NCBI RefSeq assembly: GCF_900106665.1
Contig: NZ_FNNA01000004.1
Location: 124,001 to 188,000, forward strand
Length of the DNA stretch: 64,000 bases
Source: Paracoccus sanguinis
GTDB lineage: Bacteria > Pseudomonadota > Alphaproteobacteria > Rhodobacterales > Rhodobacteraceae
Direction: 5' to 3'
The notes beneath the pieces were generated by a model. That model had not been told where the DNA came from, did no database searches, and saw only the letters and a program-made list of their open reading frames with translations. Of this stretch, positions 1-9,462 are shown piece by piece. Numbering within the stretch: the first letter of the stretch is position 1; each line of letters begins with the position of its first letter. Position numbers and translations under genes: made by a program.

Positions 1-525
1 CCGCAGCTCGGACAGCGGCACGCCCTTGAGCGGGACCAGCCGGCTGACCAGCGCCGACGGCGGCTCGACATGGACGGCGGCGCCGTCGAACCACCAGACG
101 ATCTGCCCGCCCGTCGCGAGCGAATCGAGCACGTCGCGCAGCGTGCCCTCGGCGTTGGCGACGTTGACGCGCGTGCTCAGCCCCTCGGCGGCGATCATCG
201 GGATGCCGGACCGCAGGGACATCTGGCGGATGACCTCACTCACGGCCACGTCCCTCGCCTCGTAGGGGAAGGGCTGGGCCAGCATGAGCAGGCCGAAGCT
301 GTCGAGTTCACCCCGCACGCGGGCCGGGTCGGCGGGGGCTGTATCGTTGGGGAGAATGTCGGAAGGTCCGGCGTCCTGCGCCCGCGCCCCCCCGACCCCC
401 GGTCCCGCCAGCCACAGGCACGCGAGGACCAGCGCCGCCGCGGCCCGTGAGGGTCGCGCCGCGGGCCCGCGGGGGGCCCGGCAAACGGGGCAGTCGGCAA
501 AAGTCGCATGGTCGGGTCCGTTCAT
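1..525 (-). CDS. sctC: Type III secretion outer-membrane secretin (SctC/YscC/HrcC family), 5' part only
   Basis: Open minus-strand frame from an ATG at 525 that runs off the left edge (175 codons visible, no stop). A signal peptide with a hydrophobic core (AALVLACLWLAGPGVGGARA) is followed by an N0/STN-type domain. The visible order matches T3SS secretins of the YscC/HrcC type: an FPYEARDVAVSEVIRQM helix, a beta segment IPMIAAEGL, a helix ending in LDSLATGGQIVWWFDG (the conserved W-Y/F-Y/F-D of this family), then the strand AVHVEP and the repeat start VPLKGVPLSELR. Secretins form the outer-membrane ring of the needle complex. The catalytically uninformative ring-forming C-terminal domain lies outside the window. 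FecR- or TonB-receptor STN domains are an alternative, but they lack the WWFD-to-VPLSELR continuation. The rest of a T3SS is expected to the left. Confidence 0.75.
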   Translation of the reverse strand, partial: MNGPDHATFADCPVCRAPRGPAARPSRAAAALVLACLWLAGPGVGGARAQDAGPSDILPNDTAPADPARVRGELDSFGLLMLAQPFPYEARDVAVSEVIRQMSLRSGIPMIAAEGLSTRVNVANAEGTLRDVLDSLATGGQIVWWFDGAAVHVEPPSALVSRLVPLKGVPLSELR

Positions 526-677
526 CTCGCGCGACCCAAGCCGATGAACGCGACAAATGAGTGACGGTCGGAGGGGTGAGTGACGGTCGATCGGCGGAAT
601 GCGGCCGATGCCTGCGCCTGTCATGCGGCCGACACGCAGGCGGCGTCGGATGGCGGCCGACAACAGTCGGTGATGCT

Positions 678-1667
678 ATGCCCGCCATCCCCTCGCGCCC
701 CGCGATACGCCTCGCCCTGACGCTGGCCCTTGCCACGCTGCCTGCCTCGGCCGGGCTCGGCGCGTCGGGCGGCGGTGCCCCGACGCTCTCGGCGGCGACG
801 CTCGAGGCGCTGACCGACGACCTGCTGGCGCTGACGGATGGCGCGGAGGCCCCCGGCCGGGCGGCGGCGCGGGCCGAGCTCGCGGCGCTCGATGCGGCGC
901 TCGGGGGGATGGACCCGACCCTGCAGCCGCTGCCTGCGGCGCTGGCGCAGGGGGCGGCGCTGGCCCGGCGGGCCGCGCATCCCGCCAGCCGCGCCGTCTT
1001 CGCCGACCTGACCCGCGACATGCTGGCCACCGCCCTGCGCGAGACGGGGGCCAAGGACGCCGGCCTGCTCGCCGCTTGGACGCGGCGCGACCCGATGCTG
1101 GCCGAGCTGGTGCCGGGGCAGGGGCTGAGCGCCGACGACCTCGAGGCCGGGCGCCGGCTTGCGGCGCTGGACCCCGAAGCGGGGCGCGTCACGGTGCAGG
1201 CGTTCTGGGACGCGCAGGCGGACGAGCCGGTGAACCGCGTCCTGCCGACAAGGATGGACGCCTGGACGGCGGGCGTGCTGGCCGCGTGGGACCGGCTCGA
1301 CCCGGCCGAGCGGGGGCTGGCGGTGGGGGTGCTCGACCACAGCGCCGTGCCGCCGGCCGCGCTGCTCGAGGCGGTGATCGGCACCGTTGACGTGCTGGGT
1401 TGGCTCGGCGCGGTCGACCTGCCCCTGACCCCGGCCGAGCGCGCCGCGAGCCCCGAGCTGGTCGCCTACATGCAGGCGGGGGCCTTTGCCGGGCCGGTGC
1501 GCCCGCTCCTCGAGGCGCGGGCCGAGGCGATGGTCGCCGCAGGGGTCGGGGCGGGGGCCGGGGCGGGCGAGGCCGCCGATCAGCTCATGCGGCTCAACAC
1601 CTGGTCGGCGATGACCGGCGAGATGCACAGCTGGGACGCCTACCGCTACATGACGCAGGGCTATTGA
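678..1667 (+). CDS. Exported protein of unknown function
   Basis: 329 residues. I chose the ATG at 678 because it is followed at once by a Sec signal peptide (RLALTLALATLPASAG). The same frame is open back to 561, but that extension is Arg/Gly-rich and does not look coding. The mature part is alanine-rich and predicted helical, with no motif I recognise, and ends MTQGY. It is divergent from the secretin gene (153 bp between starts) and convergent with the gene ending at 1705, so a role linked to the secretion locus is possible but is inference only. Confidence 0.6.
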   Translation: MPAIPSRPAIRLALTLALATLPASAGLGASGGGAPTLSAATLEALTDDLLALTDGAEAPGRAAARAELAALDAALGGMDPTLQPLPAALAQGAALARRAAHPASRAVFADLTRDMLATALRETGAKDAGLLAAWTRRDPMLAELVPGQGLSADDLEAGRRLAALDPEAGRVTVQAFWDAQADEPVNRVLPTRMDAWTAGVLAAWDRLDPAERGLAVGVLDHSAVPPAALLEAVIGTVDVLGWLGAVDLPLTPAERAASPELVAYMQAGAFAGPVRPLLEARAEAMVAAGVGAGAGAGEAADQLMRLNTWSAMTGEMHSWDAYRYMTQGY

Positions 1668-1704
1668 GCGGCGTCTTGCGGCGTCCGGCAGGCCCCGCCC
1701 GGCC

Positions 1705-2121
1705 TCAGTTCCAGGTCTTCGAGCTGACCTTGCGCGCGTCGCGCACCTTTCCCTCGGCGTCGAAGCGCACCAGTACGGCGGTGTATTCGCCGCCGAACAG
1801 CGTCGGGCCGGCCATGTAGGCCCACGAATCGGGGAAGCTCTGGTCCGGCTCGCCCAGCCGGGCGCGCACCTCGTCGCGGGGGGTGCCGGGCGGGATCTCG
1901 GCGATGGCGGCCTCGATCAGCGCAAAGCGCGGCTCGGACTGGTCGGCCTTGCCCGCGACGGCCACCCAGGCCGCGCGGTCAAAGGTCGTCGCGGTGCCGG
2001 TCGTCGCGGTGGCGGTGGCGGTGGCCGGCGTCTCGGTCGGGGGGGTGGGGCTCATCGCGCCGGCACTCTCAAGGCTCAGCGCCAGCAGGCTGGCGGCGAT
2101 TGCGAGGGATGTCTTGGCCAT
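1705..2121 (-). CDS. Small exported protein with a BamE/SmpA-like segment
   Basis: 138 residues from the ATG at 2121. It has an N-terminal signal peptide (MAKTSLAIAASLLALSLESAGA) and a Thr/Ala-Pro-rich linker with repeated TAT steps (residues about 25-45). A compact domain follows, in which IPPGTPRDEVRARLGEPD resembles the SmpA/OmlA/BamE turn-helix motif. There is no lipobox cysteine, so it is probably soluble in the periplasm. The gene starts 53 bp after the large LysM/DUF6973-like gene on the same strand and is probably co-transcribed with it. That position suits a partner, chaperone or immunity protein, but this is inferred from position only. Confidence 0.6.
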   Translation of the reverse strand: MAKTSLAIAASLLALSLESAGAMSPTPPTETPATATATATTGTATTFDRAAWVAVAGKADQSEPRFALIEAAIAEIPPGTPRDEVRARLGEPDQSFPDSWAYMAGPTLFGGEYTAVLVRFDAEGKVRDARKVSSKTWN

Positions 2122-2174
2122 TCGGTCTGTCCTGTCTGCGGGCCGGCGGGCGGCCCCGTGTCTGCGCGCCCCGG

Positions 2175-5100
2175 TCACGACCCGGTCCGGTCCTGCGCCG
2201 GGGCCGCGTTGTGGTTGGCGTTGCCCGGCAGCGCCGCGGTGCCGGGGGGCACGTTGCCATGCTCGCCCAGCTTCACGCGGTCGGACCACGCCAGCCGGTT
2301 CGAGCGGTCGATCACCACGAGGTCGCCGCGGTCCACCGCCTGCCGCACCAGCCGTTGCAGATCGGCGTCGGACGCGCCGGGGTTCTCGGTCGCGATCTTG
2401 CGGCCGACCTCGTTGTTGTAAAGGTCCATCGCCTCGCGCGGGCCGGGGTTCTCGGGCAGCCGCTCGTGGGCGGTGGCATATTCGCGGGTCCACTCGGCGC
2501 CGAACTGCTTCGTCATCCGGGCATTCCACAGCGCGTGGCGATAGGCGTCCACGTGGCCGTCGTTGCTCCACGCGGAATCGTCGCCGCGGTAGCCGGCCGG
2601 GCGCGCGAAGGCCGCCACGGCGTCGGTGCCGGTGGCCTTGGTGAGCTTGGCCCAGTCCATCTGCTGCAGCTCGCCCAGCCGGTTCAGCGCCGCCGCCTCG
2701 GAGGCGGGGATGCCCTTGCGGTCGAGCTGGCGCAGCTGGTCGTTGGTGTTCGACCCGCTGAGCCCGTCGAGCGCGCGGGTGCCCCATTCGGCCGGCCCGC
2801 TCAGCGGGCTGTCGAGCAGCCGCGGCTTCCAGTCGGCGGTGCCGGCGTCGGCGTTGGTCTGATAGCGCGCCAGCACGTCATCGAGCCGGGCGCGTCCGGG
2901 GACGTCGTTCGCGGTTCCGCTGGGGGCGGCGGGCGGGGCCGCGGCGTCGGGGGACGGCGCGGGGGCGGGCGACGGGTTGGCGGGGGACGGCGCGGGTGTC
3001 GGGCCGCCGGACGCTCCCGGCCCGACTGGCACGCCGGGCGTCACCGATGCACCCGGCGCCACGGGTCCGCCCGGCACCCCCGGCCCGCCCGGCACCCCCG
3101 GCGTCACCGATCCCCCCGGCGTGACCGAACTGCCGTCGATACCGTTGCGGCCCTGCGAGCGGCTGTCCACCGAGGGCGCGCCGGGCTTGCCCGGCTCGGC
3201 GGGGGTCTCGACCCGCTCGCGGGCGGGGCCGCGGGCGCTGCCCGGGACATAGACCGTGTCGCCCTTGAAGATCAGCGACGGGTTCTCGAGGTGGTCCTTG
3301 TTGGCGGCGACCGTCGCCTCGAAGTCCCAGCCGTGCTCGCGGGCGAGGTTCCAGAGGTTGTCGTCCTTGCGGACCTTGATCTGGTCCATGCGGTTGTATT
3401 CGGCGGTCGGGTTGATCCGGCCGGTGGCGTCCATCGCCCCGGTCGCGGAATCGTGGCGCGCCAGCAGGTCGGCGCGGACCCAGCCGGCCACCGGCTTGTC
3501 GTCCTTGTCCGTGCCGCGCACCTGCATCCACGCCTGCCCGTCGGCGGCGGTCCGGCGCCCGCCCGCGTCGCGCAGGAAGCTGCCCGACTGGACGACGCCC
3601 TGGGGCTCGCCCTCGGGCGCCGCGCGCACGACGGCGCCGGCGTAGGGCTGGACCGCATAGGTCTTGCCGTCGTCGGCGGGCGCGGGGGGCGTGCGCCACT
3701 CGACGCCGCCGGGGGTGCCGGGCTGGTCCGGACCGCCGGGCTGGACGGTCAGCTCGCGCCGGCCGACGACGTCGTTGACGCCGACCGTGACGATGGCCGT
3801 CGCCTCGACATCCAGCACCACCGCGTCCAGCTTGACGCCGGGCTGGACGTCGGTCCCCGACCGCTCGATCGTGTCGGCGCGCAGGTCCAGCCGGGCGCCG
3901 GCGGTGCGGGCCGCATCCTCGAACCGGCCCTCGAACAGCTGCCCGGCGGCGGCGCGCAGCCGGGTCGGGTCGTTCAGCTCGAGCCGCTCGGTCACCACGT
4001 TGCTGTCCCCGCGCGAGGGGTCGGTCAGCCCCTGGTCGCGCCATTCCAGCCGGTTCTCGACCGCCACCCCCTCGAGCTTCAGCCCGCCGTTCGTCCCCGA
4101 CATCGCGTCCGCCTCGGGCACCGGGCGCCCGCCGGCCGAGCGCGTCGGGTCCTGCCCGTCGGCGGCAAAGCTGTAGCGCAGGCTGGCCGTGGTGCGGGCG
4201 TTGGCCAGTTCCAGCCGGTTGTCGGCCTTGAGCGTCAGCATGTCGGCGCCGGCGAAGGTCGCCTTGCGGTTCGCCCGCTCCTTGGCGGACAGCCGCAGGC
4301 CGCTGCTGACCGAATAGGTGACCGAGCCGTCCTTGCCGTCCACCGGCATCTCGACCCGGCGCGAGATCTGCTGGGTGCCGTCCACCCGCCCCTCGAGCGC
4401 CCCGTCGAGCAGCTTGAGGTCGCCCTTGACCTCGGCTGCGAGCCGCGTGCGCGAGCCGATGGTCGTCTCATAGGCGGTGACGTGGTCCTTGAGGAACGTC
4501 ATGTCCTCGGGGCTGACCCCGGCGACCTTGCTGGACAGCCTGCCCGGCGCGCCGTCGCGGTTCAGCGGGTTGGCGACCGGGTTGTCGCCGCCGCCCGACA
4601 GTGCCTGGCCGCGCACCGGGATCGGCGCGGCCGAGGCCGCCATGTCCATCGCGTCGTCCAGCAGGTCGGCGCGCTGCAGCCGCTGCAGCGTCTCGCCCGC
4701 GCGGATCGCCTCGTCGCGGGTCTTGAAGCGCATCTCGACCACGTCGGCGCCCTGCACCCCGGCCTCGGCCTTGAGGTTGACGCCGCCCGGCGCCTTGCCG
4801 CCCGCGCCGCCGGCCTTGCCGCCCTTCGCGCCCTTGATCGTGTCGGTGCCCGCTTCGCCCACGGCGGCGAGCAGCGAATGCTTGTCGTAGCGCACCGTAT
4901 AGCTGCTGTCGGGGGCATCGCTGTCGCGGCGCACCTCGATGGTCGAGCCGAGCTGCGCCTTGGGGCCGACCTTGAAGGCGCGGATGTTGCCCAGCACCTT
5001 CGCCTCGGGCGTCAGGCGCAGGGTGGTGGAATCGCCCGCGCTGTTCAGCTTTTCGATGCCGCCGCGCACCGACAGGCCGTCGGCGGTGCCGGTCACCCCC

Positions 5101-5333
5101 GCCTTGACCCCGTCCACGACGCCCGACCCGGTGCGGTCCGCGCCCGCCCGCGCGCCCGCGTGGCCGGCGGGCGAGAGGCTCGCCTGCCGCTGCGGCTGGG
5201 CGGGCGACGCCGGCGAGGCGTGCCGGGGGGCGGCGGGCGTCGGCGCAGGGGGCGGGGCGGGCGGCTTCGGCAGCGGTTGCGGCGCGGGCGGGCGCGCGAA
5301 GCTGCGCAGTCGGTCGCGGAGTCCGTCAAGCAT
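2175..5333 (-). CDS. Large multidomain putative effector/toxin: Pro-rich N-terminus, SH3-like, LysM, collagen-like linker, DUF6973-like C-terminus
   Basis: 1052 residues. Start is the ATG at 5333; the frame is open further upstream but without coding character, and MLDGL here matches the start of the divergent gene. Layout: [11 protein letters not shown] leader and proline-rich stretch (1-60); a long beta-rich region with many V-T-x-L strands (90-540); an SH3-like segment (556-626, GWVRADLL); a LysM domain (649-697, from [17 protein letters not shown] to GDTVYVPG); collagen-like G-x-P triplets (738-779); and a C-terminal domain (915-1020) with the [20 protein letters not shown] and [13 protein letters not shown] motifs that I associate with DUF6973, a family often found at toxin tips. 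There is no signal peptide, which fits T3SS or another signal-peptide-independent export route. The activity of the C-terminal domain is unknown to me. Confidence 0.7.
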   Translation of the reverse strand: MLDGLRDRLRSFARPPAPQPLPKPPAPPPAPTPAAPRHASPASPAQPQRQASLSPAGHAGARAGADRTGSGVVDGVKAGVTGTADGLSVRGGIEKLNSAGDSTTLRLTPEAKVLGNIRAFKVGPKAQLGSTIEVRRDSDAPDSSYTVRYDKHSLLAAVGEAGTDTIKGAKGGKAGGAGGKAPGGVNLKAEAGVQGADVVEMRFKTRDEAIRAGETLQRLQRADLLDDAMDMAASAAPIPVRGQALSGGGDNPVANPLNRDGAPGRLSSKVAGVSPEDMTFLKDHVTAYETTIGSRTRLAAEVKGDLKLLDGALEGRVDGTQQISRRVEMPVDGKDGSVTYSVSSGLRLSAKERANRKATFAGADMLTLKADNRLELANARTTASLRYSFAADGQDPTRSAGGRPVPEADAMSGTNGGLKLEGVAVENRLEWRDQGLTDPSRGDSNVVTERLELNDPTRLRAAAGQLFEGRFEDAARTAGARLDLRADTIERSGTDVQPGVKLDAVVLDVEATAIVTVGVNDVVGRRELTVQPGGPDQPGTPGGVEWRTPPAPADDGKTYAVQPYAGAVVRAAPEGEPQGVVQSGSFLRDAGGRRTAADGQAWMQVRGTDKDDKPVAGWVRADLLARHDSATGAMDATGRINPTAEYNRMDQIKVRKDDNLWNLAREHGWDFEATVAANKDHLENPSLIFKGDTVYVPGSARGPARERVETPAEPGKPGAPSVDSRSQGRNGIDGSSVTPGGSVTPGVPGGPGVPGGPVAPGASVTPGVPVGPGASGGPTPAPSPANPSPAPAPSPDAAAPPAAPSGTANDVPGRARLDDVLARYQTNADAGTADWKPRLLDSPLSGPAEWGTRALDGLSGSNTNDQLRQLDRKGIPASEAAALNRLGELQQMDWAKLTKATGTDAVAAFARPAGYRGDDSAWSNDGHVDAYRHALWNARMTKQFGAEWTREYATAHERLPENPGPREAMDLYNNEVGRKIATENPGASDADLQRLVRQAVDRGDLVVIDRSNRLAWSDRVKLGEHGNVPPGTAALPGNANHNAAPAQDRTGS
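2997..3125 (-). repeat. GC-rich degenerate repeat encoding the collagen-like linker
   Basis: About 130 bp of imperfect repeats of the type ggcacccccggcccgcc, encoding alternating GVP/GGP/GAS triplets in the LysM protein on the minus strand. Such tracts are prone to length change by slippage in multiples of nine. Confidence 0.6.
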
Positions 5334-5601
5334 GGTCCAGTCCCCCTCGTGGGCTCGGGCGTGGCATCGGCAGGGCGGCGCCGCCGGTCGCTTCCGGCGG
5401 GCGCGTTCTGGACCGGGACGCTCGGGCGCGTCGGTAAACGTCGTGCATCGGGACGATGGCTGTTTCGTGACAACCATATGGCATCGGCGGATTTTTGCCC
5501 GGATCGGCGGCGCGCGGCCGAGGCAAGCCCCGGCTGTCGCACGGGCGACATATGGGCGGCTTAACCGGGGCGGGACTCGTCGCCACAGGACCGGTGCCCC
5601 C

Positions 5602-8600
5602 ATGCTCGATGGACTTCTTTCTGCCGTCCGCAGCCGCCTGAAATCGAGCGCCGCGCCGCCGCCCGCGCGGCCCGCACCCCCGCCTGCACCTCCGGCCCCG
5701 CCCCGCCCGCCCGCGCGGGCCGAGGGCGCGCCGCGCCCGCCGGCGACGCCCGCCCCGGTGGCCGGCCCGCGCCTGCCCGCCAAGCCCGCGCCGGCGCCCG
5801 TGGCGGCGCCCGAGATCACCCCCGAGCGGTCGGCCCGGATCGACGCCTTCGTGCGCGACAACGCCACCCATCGCGGCGGGTTCTTCAACGACAGCGACGG
5901 CGGCACCCGCACCGGCCGCGCGCTGAGAGGCGAATCCGACCTCGGCGCGCTGACCGCGGCCGAGCGCGACGCGCTCGCCGCGCGGGCGGCGCAGGCGTGG
6001 CTGGGGCAGGACCGCGGGCCCTCGACCGAAAACGTCACCGAGGCGGCGGCCGAGGTCAGCCGCGACCCCGGCGCCCGCGCCGCGCTCGCCCGCGCGCTCG
6101 CCAGGCCCGAGATGGATAAGCAGGCGATCTATGCCCGCGGCGGCACCACCATCGCCGCCCCCGACCACGGGCCCAAGGTCCACCACATGCTGCAGACCGC
6201 GCTGCGCAGCGACGCCGCGGCCGTGGTCGCGGCCCATCCGGGGCTCGAGCCGCAGATCGGGCGGCTGGCGCAGGGGATGCCAGCCGACATCCGCGCCGGG
6301 CTCTGGTCGCTCGCCGCAGACGGCGGTCGGCTGGACCCGGCGCAGTCCGAGCGGCTGACCACCGCGCTCTTCATGTTCGAGGATGGCAGCGGCGCGCGGA
6401 CCGCCGAGGGCCGGACCCGCATCGCGCAGGCGCTGGCCAATGCCGCGGCGCCCGGCGACGGCGACGCCGACCGCATCGTGCGCGAGCAGACGGCGCGCAA
6501 CATCTCGGGCGCGCTCGACCATGACGCGCCGCGCGGGATGCTTTTCGACCAGAAGACCGCGCCCGAGCTGCGGCTCTGGGCGCTGGGGCAGGTCTCGGGC
6601 GCGCGCGGCACCTGCACCAACCCCTCGTCCTTCCGCGACGGCTGGGAGTCCGAGGCGATCTCGCGCGCCTATGCGGCCGAGGTCACGGACGCCTATCGCA
6701 CGCGCGGCACCGCGCCCCAGACGCTGGGCGGCGAGGCGCTGCGCAACACCGTCGGGCAGGCGATGGGGATCGCCCCCGACCAGTTGCCGCAGGGCGAGCT
6801 GACCGAGGACTTCCTGCAGCGGGGCCTGGGCAACCGGTTCTATTCGGCGGGCGGCCGGAACGAGGCGATCGACCGCGTGGCCGGGCAGATCGCCAGCCTC
6901 GGCGGCCCCGAGTCCCGCGTCACCGTGGTCCCCGTCACCGTCACCAGCCGCGACGAGGGCGCCGCGACCGTCCCCGTCTTCCGGGTCGAGGACAAGGCGA
7001 CCGGCGAGGCGCGCTTCGTCGATCACGGCGGCCGCACCTACCGCGACCTCGCCGACTGGGAGGAGAACAACACCCTGCCCGAGGGCCGGATGACCTATGC
7101 CGCGGGGCTCGACCTCAAGGCGGGCGAGCTGACCCACCGCAACACGCCGGGCGTGGTGGACAGCTTCGCCGAGGGCTTCGGCAAGGTCGTGGACGGGGTC
7201 GCCATCGGGGTCGGGATCGTCGCCGCGGGGGCGCTGATCGTGGGCACCGGCGGGACCACCGCGCCGCTGGTCGCGGCGGGGGCGGCGGGCCTCTGGACCG
7301 CCGGGCGGGCCGGGCAAGAGCTGCACGACATGGCCACCCACGGCCAGGACATCGGCGATCTGAGCGATCCCGCCGTCCGGGCCAACTGGCTCGAGGTCGC
7401 GGCCGGCGTGCTGTCGGTCGGGGCGATCGGCGGCGGGCTGCGGCTCGCCTCGCAGGGGGCGAAGGCCTCGCCCGCCTTTGCCCGCGCCGTGACCGGCACG
7501 GCGCTTGCGGCCGATGTGGCCGATGGGGCGACCATCGCCGACCAGTCGGTGCAGATGGCGCAGAACTGGGACCGGATGTCGGGCGCCGACCGGGCGGCCG
7601 GGCTGCTCAACATCGCCTTCTGGGGCGGGATGGGGGTGGCCGCGCACCGCGCCGGGGGGCTGGCGCCCAACGGCACCGACGGGCTGTCCTTCGCCGGGCT
7701 CGACCAGCGCATCCGCAGCGGCGGGCCGCTGGATGCCTCGGGCGTGCCGGTCCAGCCGGGCGTGGGGCTCGCGCCGGGCGAGATGCGGGTCGCCTATGAC
7801 ATCCGGAACGGCCGCGCTCGCGACATCCGCATCGAGCATGGCGCGGGGCCGATCGACCCTGCAGCGCTTGCGCTGCACCAGCGGACCGCCGTCCAGCTCG
7901 GCCAGGCGGGCAGCCTGCGCGACCGGCTGCGCGGCCTGCTGGCCGGCAAGCCGCAGCCCGAGGTCGGCTCGGCCGCGCACGAGGCGGGGCTGGAGCTCGA
8001 CAAGATCGAGCGCGAGGCGCTGGCCATCGGCGACGCCGCCGAGCGCGACCTGACCCCCGCCGCGCGCAACGCGCTCGCCGTCCGCCAGCGCGAGCTGGAC
8101 CAGGCGATCCGGCGCGAGACGGGGCGGCTCGAGTCGCCCTACGCCTCGGCCCGCGGCTTCATCGCGGCGCCCCGCTCGCTCACCGAGCTGCTGGATCACT
8201 ATGCGGCGCGCGGCGACATCGACCGGGCGGTCCCCGCGCATCTCGCCGCGCTGACCGCGCCCGCGGCGACGGCGACGGCGCGCGTCGACTATGGCAGCCT
8301 CAATGCGCTGGGGCAGGCGCAGGGGATCGAGGCGACGATCACCCCCGCGATGCTCGACACCGGCGGCCACGCCAGCCGCAACGTCCGCCCGCCGGGGTTC
8401 GAGGGTGGCCCGCATAACCACTCTCGTGGGCATTTGTTGGCAAATATGCTGGGGGGGTCGGGCACCGATCCACGCAACTTCGTGATGCTCTATCAAAATG
8501 CCGCCAACTCTCCGGTCATGCGTGACTTCGAGCAGCACGTTTACGACGCGGTGAGTGCCGGCGAGGTGGTGAACTACAAGGTGACGCCGGTCTACGAAGA

Positions 8601-8700
8601 TGGACAGCCTCACCCCACCGCCGTAGTCCTGCAGGCCGAAGGCTCGGAAGGGCTGAGCATCGGCATCACCATCCACAACCGCAACGGCCAAGAGGAGTAA
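5602..8700 (+). CDS. Polymorphic toxin/effector with C-terminal DNA/RNA non-specific endonuclease
   Basis: 1032 residues from the ATG at 5602. It begins MLDGLLSAVRSRLK and then a proline-rich stretch (18-70), like the divergent gene that starts at 5333. A helical region follows (75-400). Residues about 430-690 resemble DUF4781: FVDHGGRTYRDLADWEENN, LPEGRMTYA, then an Ala/Gly-rich hydrophobic segment at 531-562. The tip (890-1032) carries RGHLLANMLGGSGTDPRN and an N-x3-N...FEQHV pattern, typical of the Endonuclea_NS_2 (beta-beta-alpha metal) nuclease family; His944 is the likely general base. No signal peptide. The tip is less GC-biased than the body, as in toxins that exchange C-terminal domains. 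The next gene, 5 bp downstream, is a SUKH-type immunity protein. Confidence 0.85.
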   Translation: MLDGLLSAVRSRLKSSAAPPPARPAPPPAPPAPPRPPARAEGAPRPPATPAPVAGPRLPAKPAPAPVAAPEITPERSARIDAFVRDNATHRGGFFNDSDGGTRTGRALRGESDLGALTAAERDALAARAAQAWLGQDRGPSTENVTEAAAEVSRDPGARAALARALARPEMDKQAIYARGGTTIAAPDHGPKVHHMLQTALRSDAAAVVAAHPGLEPQIGRLAQGMPADIRAGLWSLAADGGRLDPAQSERLTTALFMFEDGSGARTAEGRTRIAQALANAAAPGDGDADRIVREQTARNISGALDHDAPRGMLFDQKTAPELRLWALGQVSGARGTCTNPSSFRDGWESEAISRAYAAEVTDAYRTRGTAPQTLGGEALRNTVGQAMGIAPDQLPQGELTEDFLQRGLGNRFYSAGGRNEAIDRVAGQIASLGGPESRVTVVPVTVTSRDEGAATVPVFRVEDKATGEARFVDHGGRTYRDLADWEENNTLPEGRMTYAAGLDLKAGELTHRNTPGVVDSFAEGFGKVVDGVAIGVGIVAAGALIVGTGGTTAPLVAAGAAGLWTAGRAGQELHDMATHGQDIGDLSDPAVRANWLEVAAGVLSVGAIGGGLRLASQGAKASPAFARAVTGTALAADVADGATIADQSVQMAQNWDRMSGADRAAGLLNIAFWGGMGVAAHRAGGLAPNGTDGLSFAGLDQRIRSGGPLDASGVPVQPGVGLAPGEMRVAYDIRNGRARDIRIEHGAGPIDPAALALHQRTAVQLGQAGSLRDRLRGLLAGKPQPEVGSAAHEAGLELDKIEREALAIGDAAERDLTPAARNALAVRQRELDQAIRRETGRLESPYASARGFIAAPRSLTELLDHYAARGDIDRAVPAHLAALTAPAATATARVDYGSLNALGQAQGIEATITPAMLDTGGHASRNVRPPGFEGGPHNHSRGHLLANMLGGSGTDPRNFVMLYQNAANSPVMRDFEQHVYDAVSAGEVVNYKVTPVYEDGQPHPTAVVLQAEGSEGLSIGITIHNRNGQEE

Positions 8701-8705
8701 GGGTC

Positions 8706-9257
8706 ATGGACTGGTCGGCCGAACTTCGCAGCGCCCTGCCGCCACCCGCGCACGTTGCCGCCGCGCCGTCGGCTGCGGATTGGGCGGCGGCCGAGGCGGC
8801 GCTGGGGGTCACCCTGCCTGCGGATTACAAGCAGTTCCTGTCGGAATGGGGTCCGGCGCAGGTCGGCGCGTTCTTCTATACGCTGTCGCCCGGCCACCCC
8901 AACCGCGTCGTCGAGCTGGTGGAGAAGGCCCGCTACGTCACCCATGCCCTCGGCACCCTCAAGGCCCATCACCCCCGGACCTACACCGCGCCGGTGTTCC
9001 CCGATGAGGGTGGTTTCCTCGCCTGGGGCCTGACGGACAACGGCGATTTCCTGGGCTGGATGGTGACGGGCGGCGATCCCGCGGCGTGGCCCGCCGCCGT
9101 CTGGGGGGAAGAGGAGGGGACGCCCGAGGTCTTCGAGGGCACCGGCTTCGGGGCGCTTATGGCCGGGATCGTGACCGGGACGATCCGCCCGGCGGCGTTT
9201 CCCGCGGATGTGTGGGACGAGATGCCGCTGGCCATGGAGCCGCTGGCGTCCGAGTGA
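8706..9257 (+). CDS. SMI1/KNR4 (SUKH) family immunity protein
   Basis: 183 residues; the ATG is 5 bp after the toxin stop and uses a GAGGAG ribosome-binding site inside the toxin's last codons. The N-terminal part has the SUKH signature: WAAAEAALGVTLPADYKQFL followed by WGPAQVG (acidic/aromatic surface), then a YTLSP strand and later FLAWGLTDNGDFLGWMV. SUKH proteins neutralise cognate nuclease toxins, and the tight coupling to the nuclease gene makes this the antidote for it. It is cytoplasmic, with no signal peptide. Confidence 0.85.
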   Translation: MDWSAELRSALPPPAHVAAAPSAADWAAAEAALGVTLPADYKQFLSEWGPAQVGAFFYTLSPGHPNRVVELVEKARYVTHALGTLKAHHPRTYTAPVFPDEGGFLAWGLTDNGDFLGWMVTGGDPAAWPAAVWGEEEGTPEVFEGTGFGALMAGIVTGTIRPAAFPADVWDEMPLAMEPLASE

Positions 9258-9462
9258 GGAGGGGGAGCGGGCGGCGATTGGCGCCGCGCCCCTTCTTGAA
9301 CGGCGCCGGCCGGGGGGTCAGACTGGTCGCCGGCCTTGACGACGGCGGTGGCAGAGGGGGCAAAGCCCAACTTGGCAGCGCGGTGGTTCGCCTGCGCCGG
9401 TGAGCCAGGCGCTTAAGGAAGTCAGGCACTCACCTCTTGTGTCCCGAAGGCCAGCAAGCAAC

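Noticed and set aside
2100..5564. 1154-codon open frame on the plus strand opposite the LysM gene
   Set aside because: Pure reading-frame shadow in GC-rich DNA; Arg/Gly/Val-rich, no domains, and the minus-strand gene has clear domains.
5326..8691. 1121-codon open frame on the minus strand opposite the nuclease toxin
   Set aside because: Arg/Gly/Pro-rich shadow without motifs; the plus-strand frame has a nuclease domain and a coupled immunity gene.
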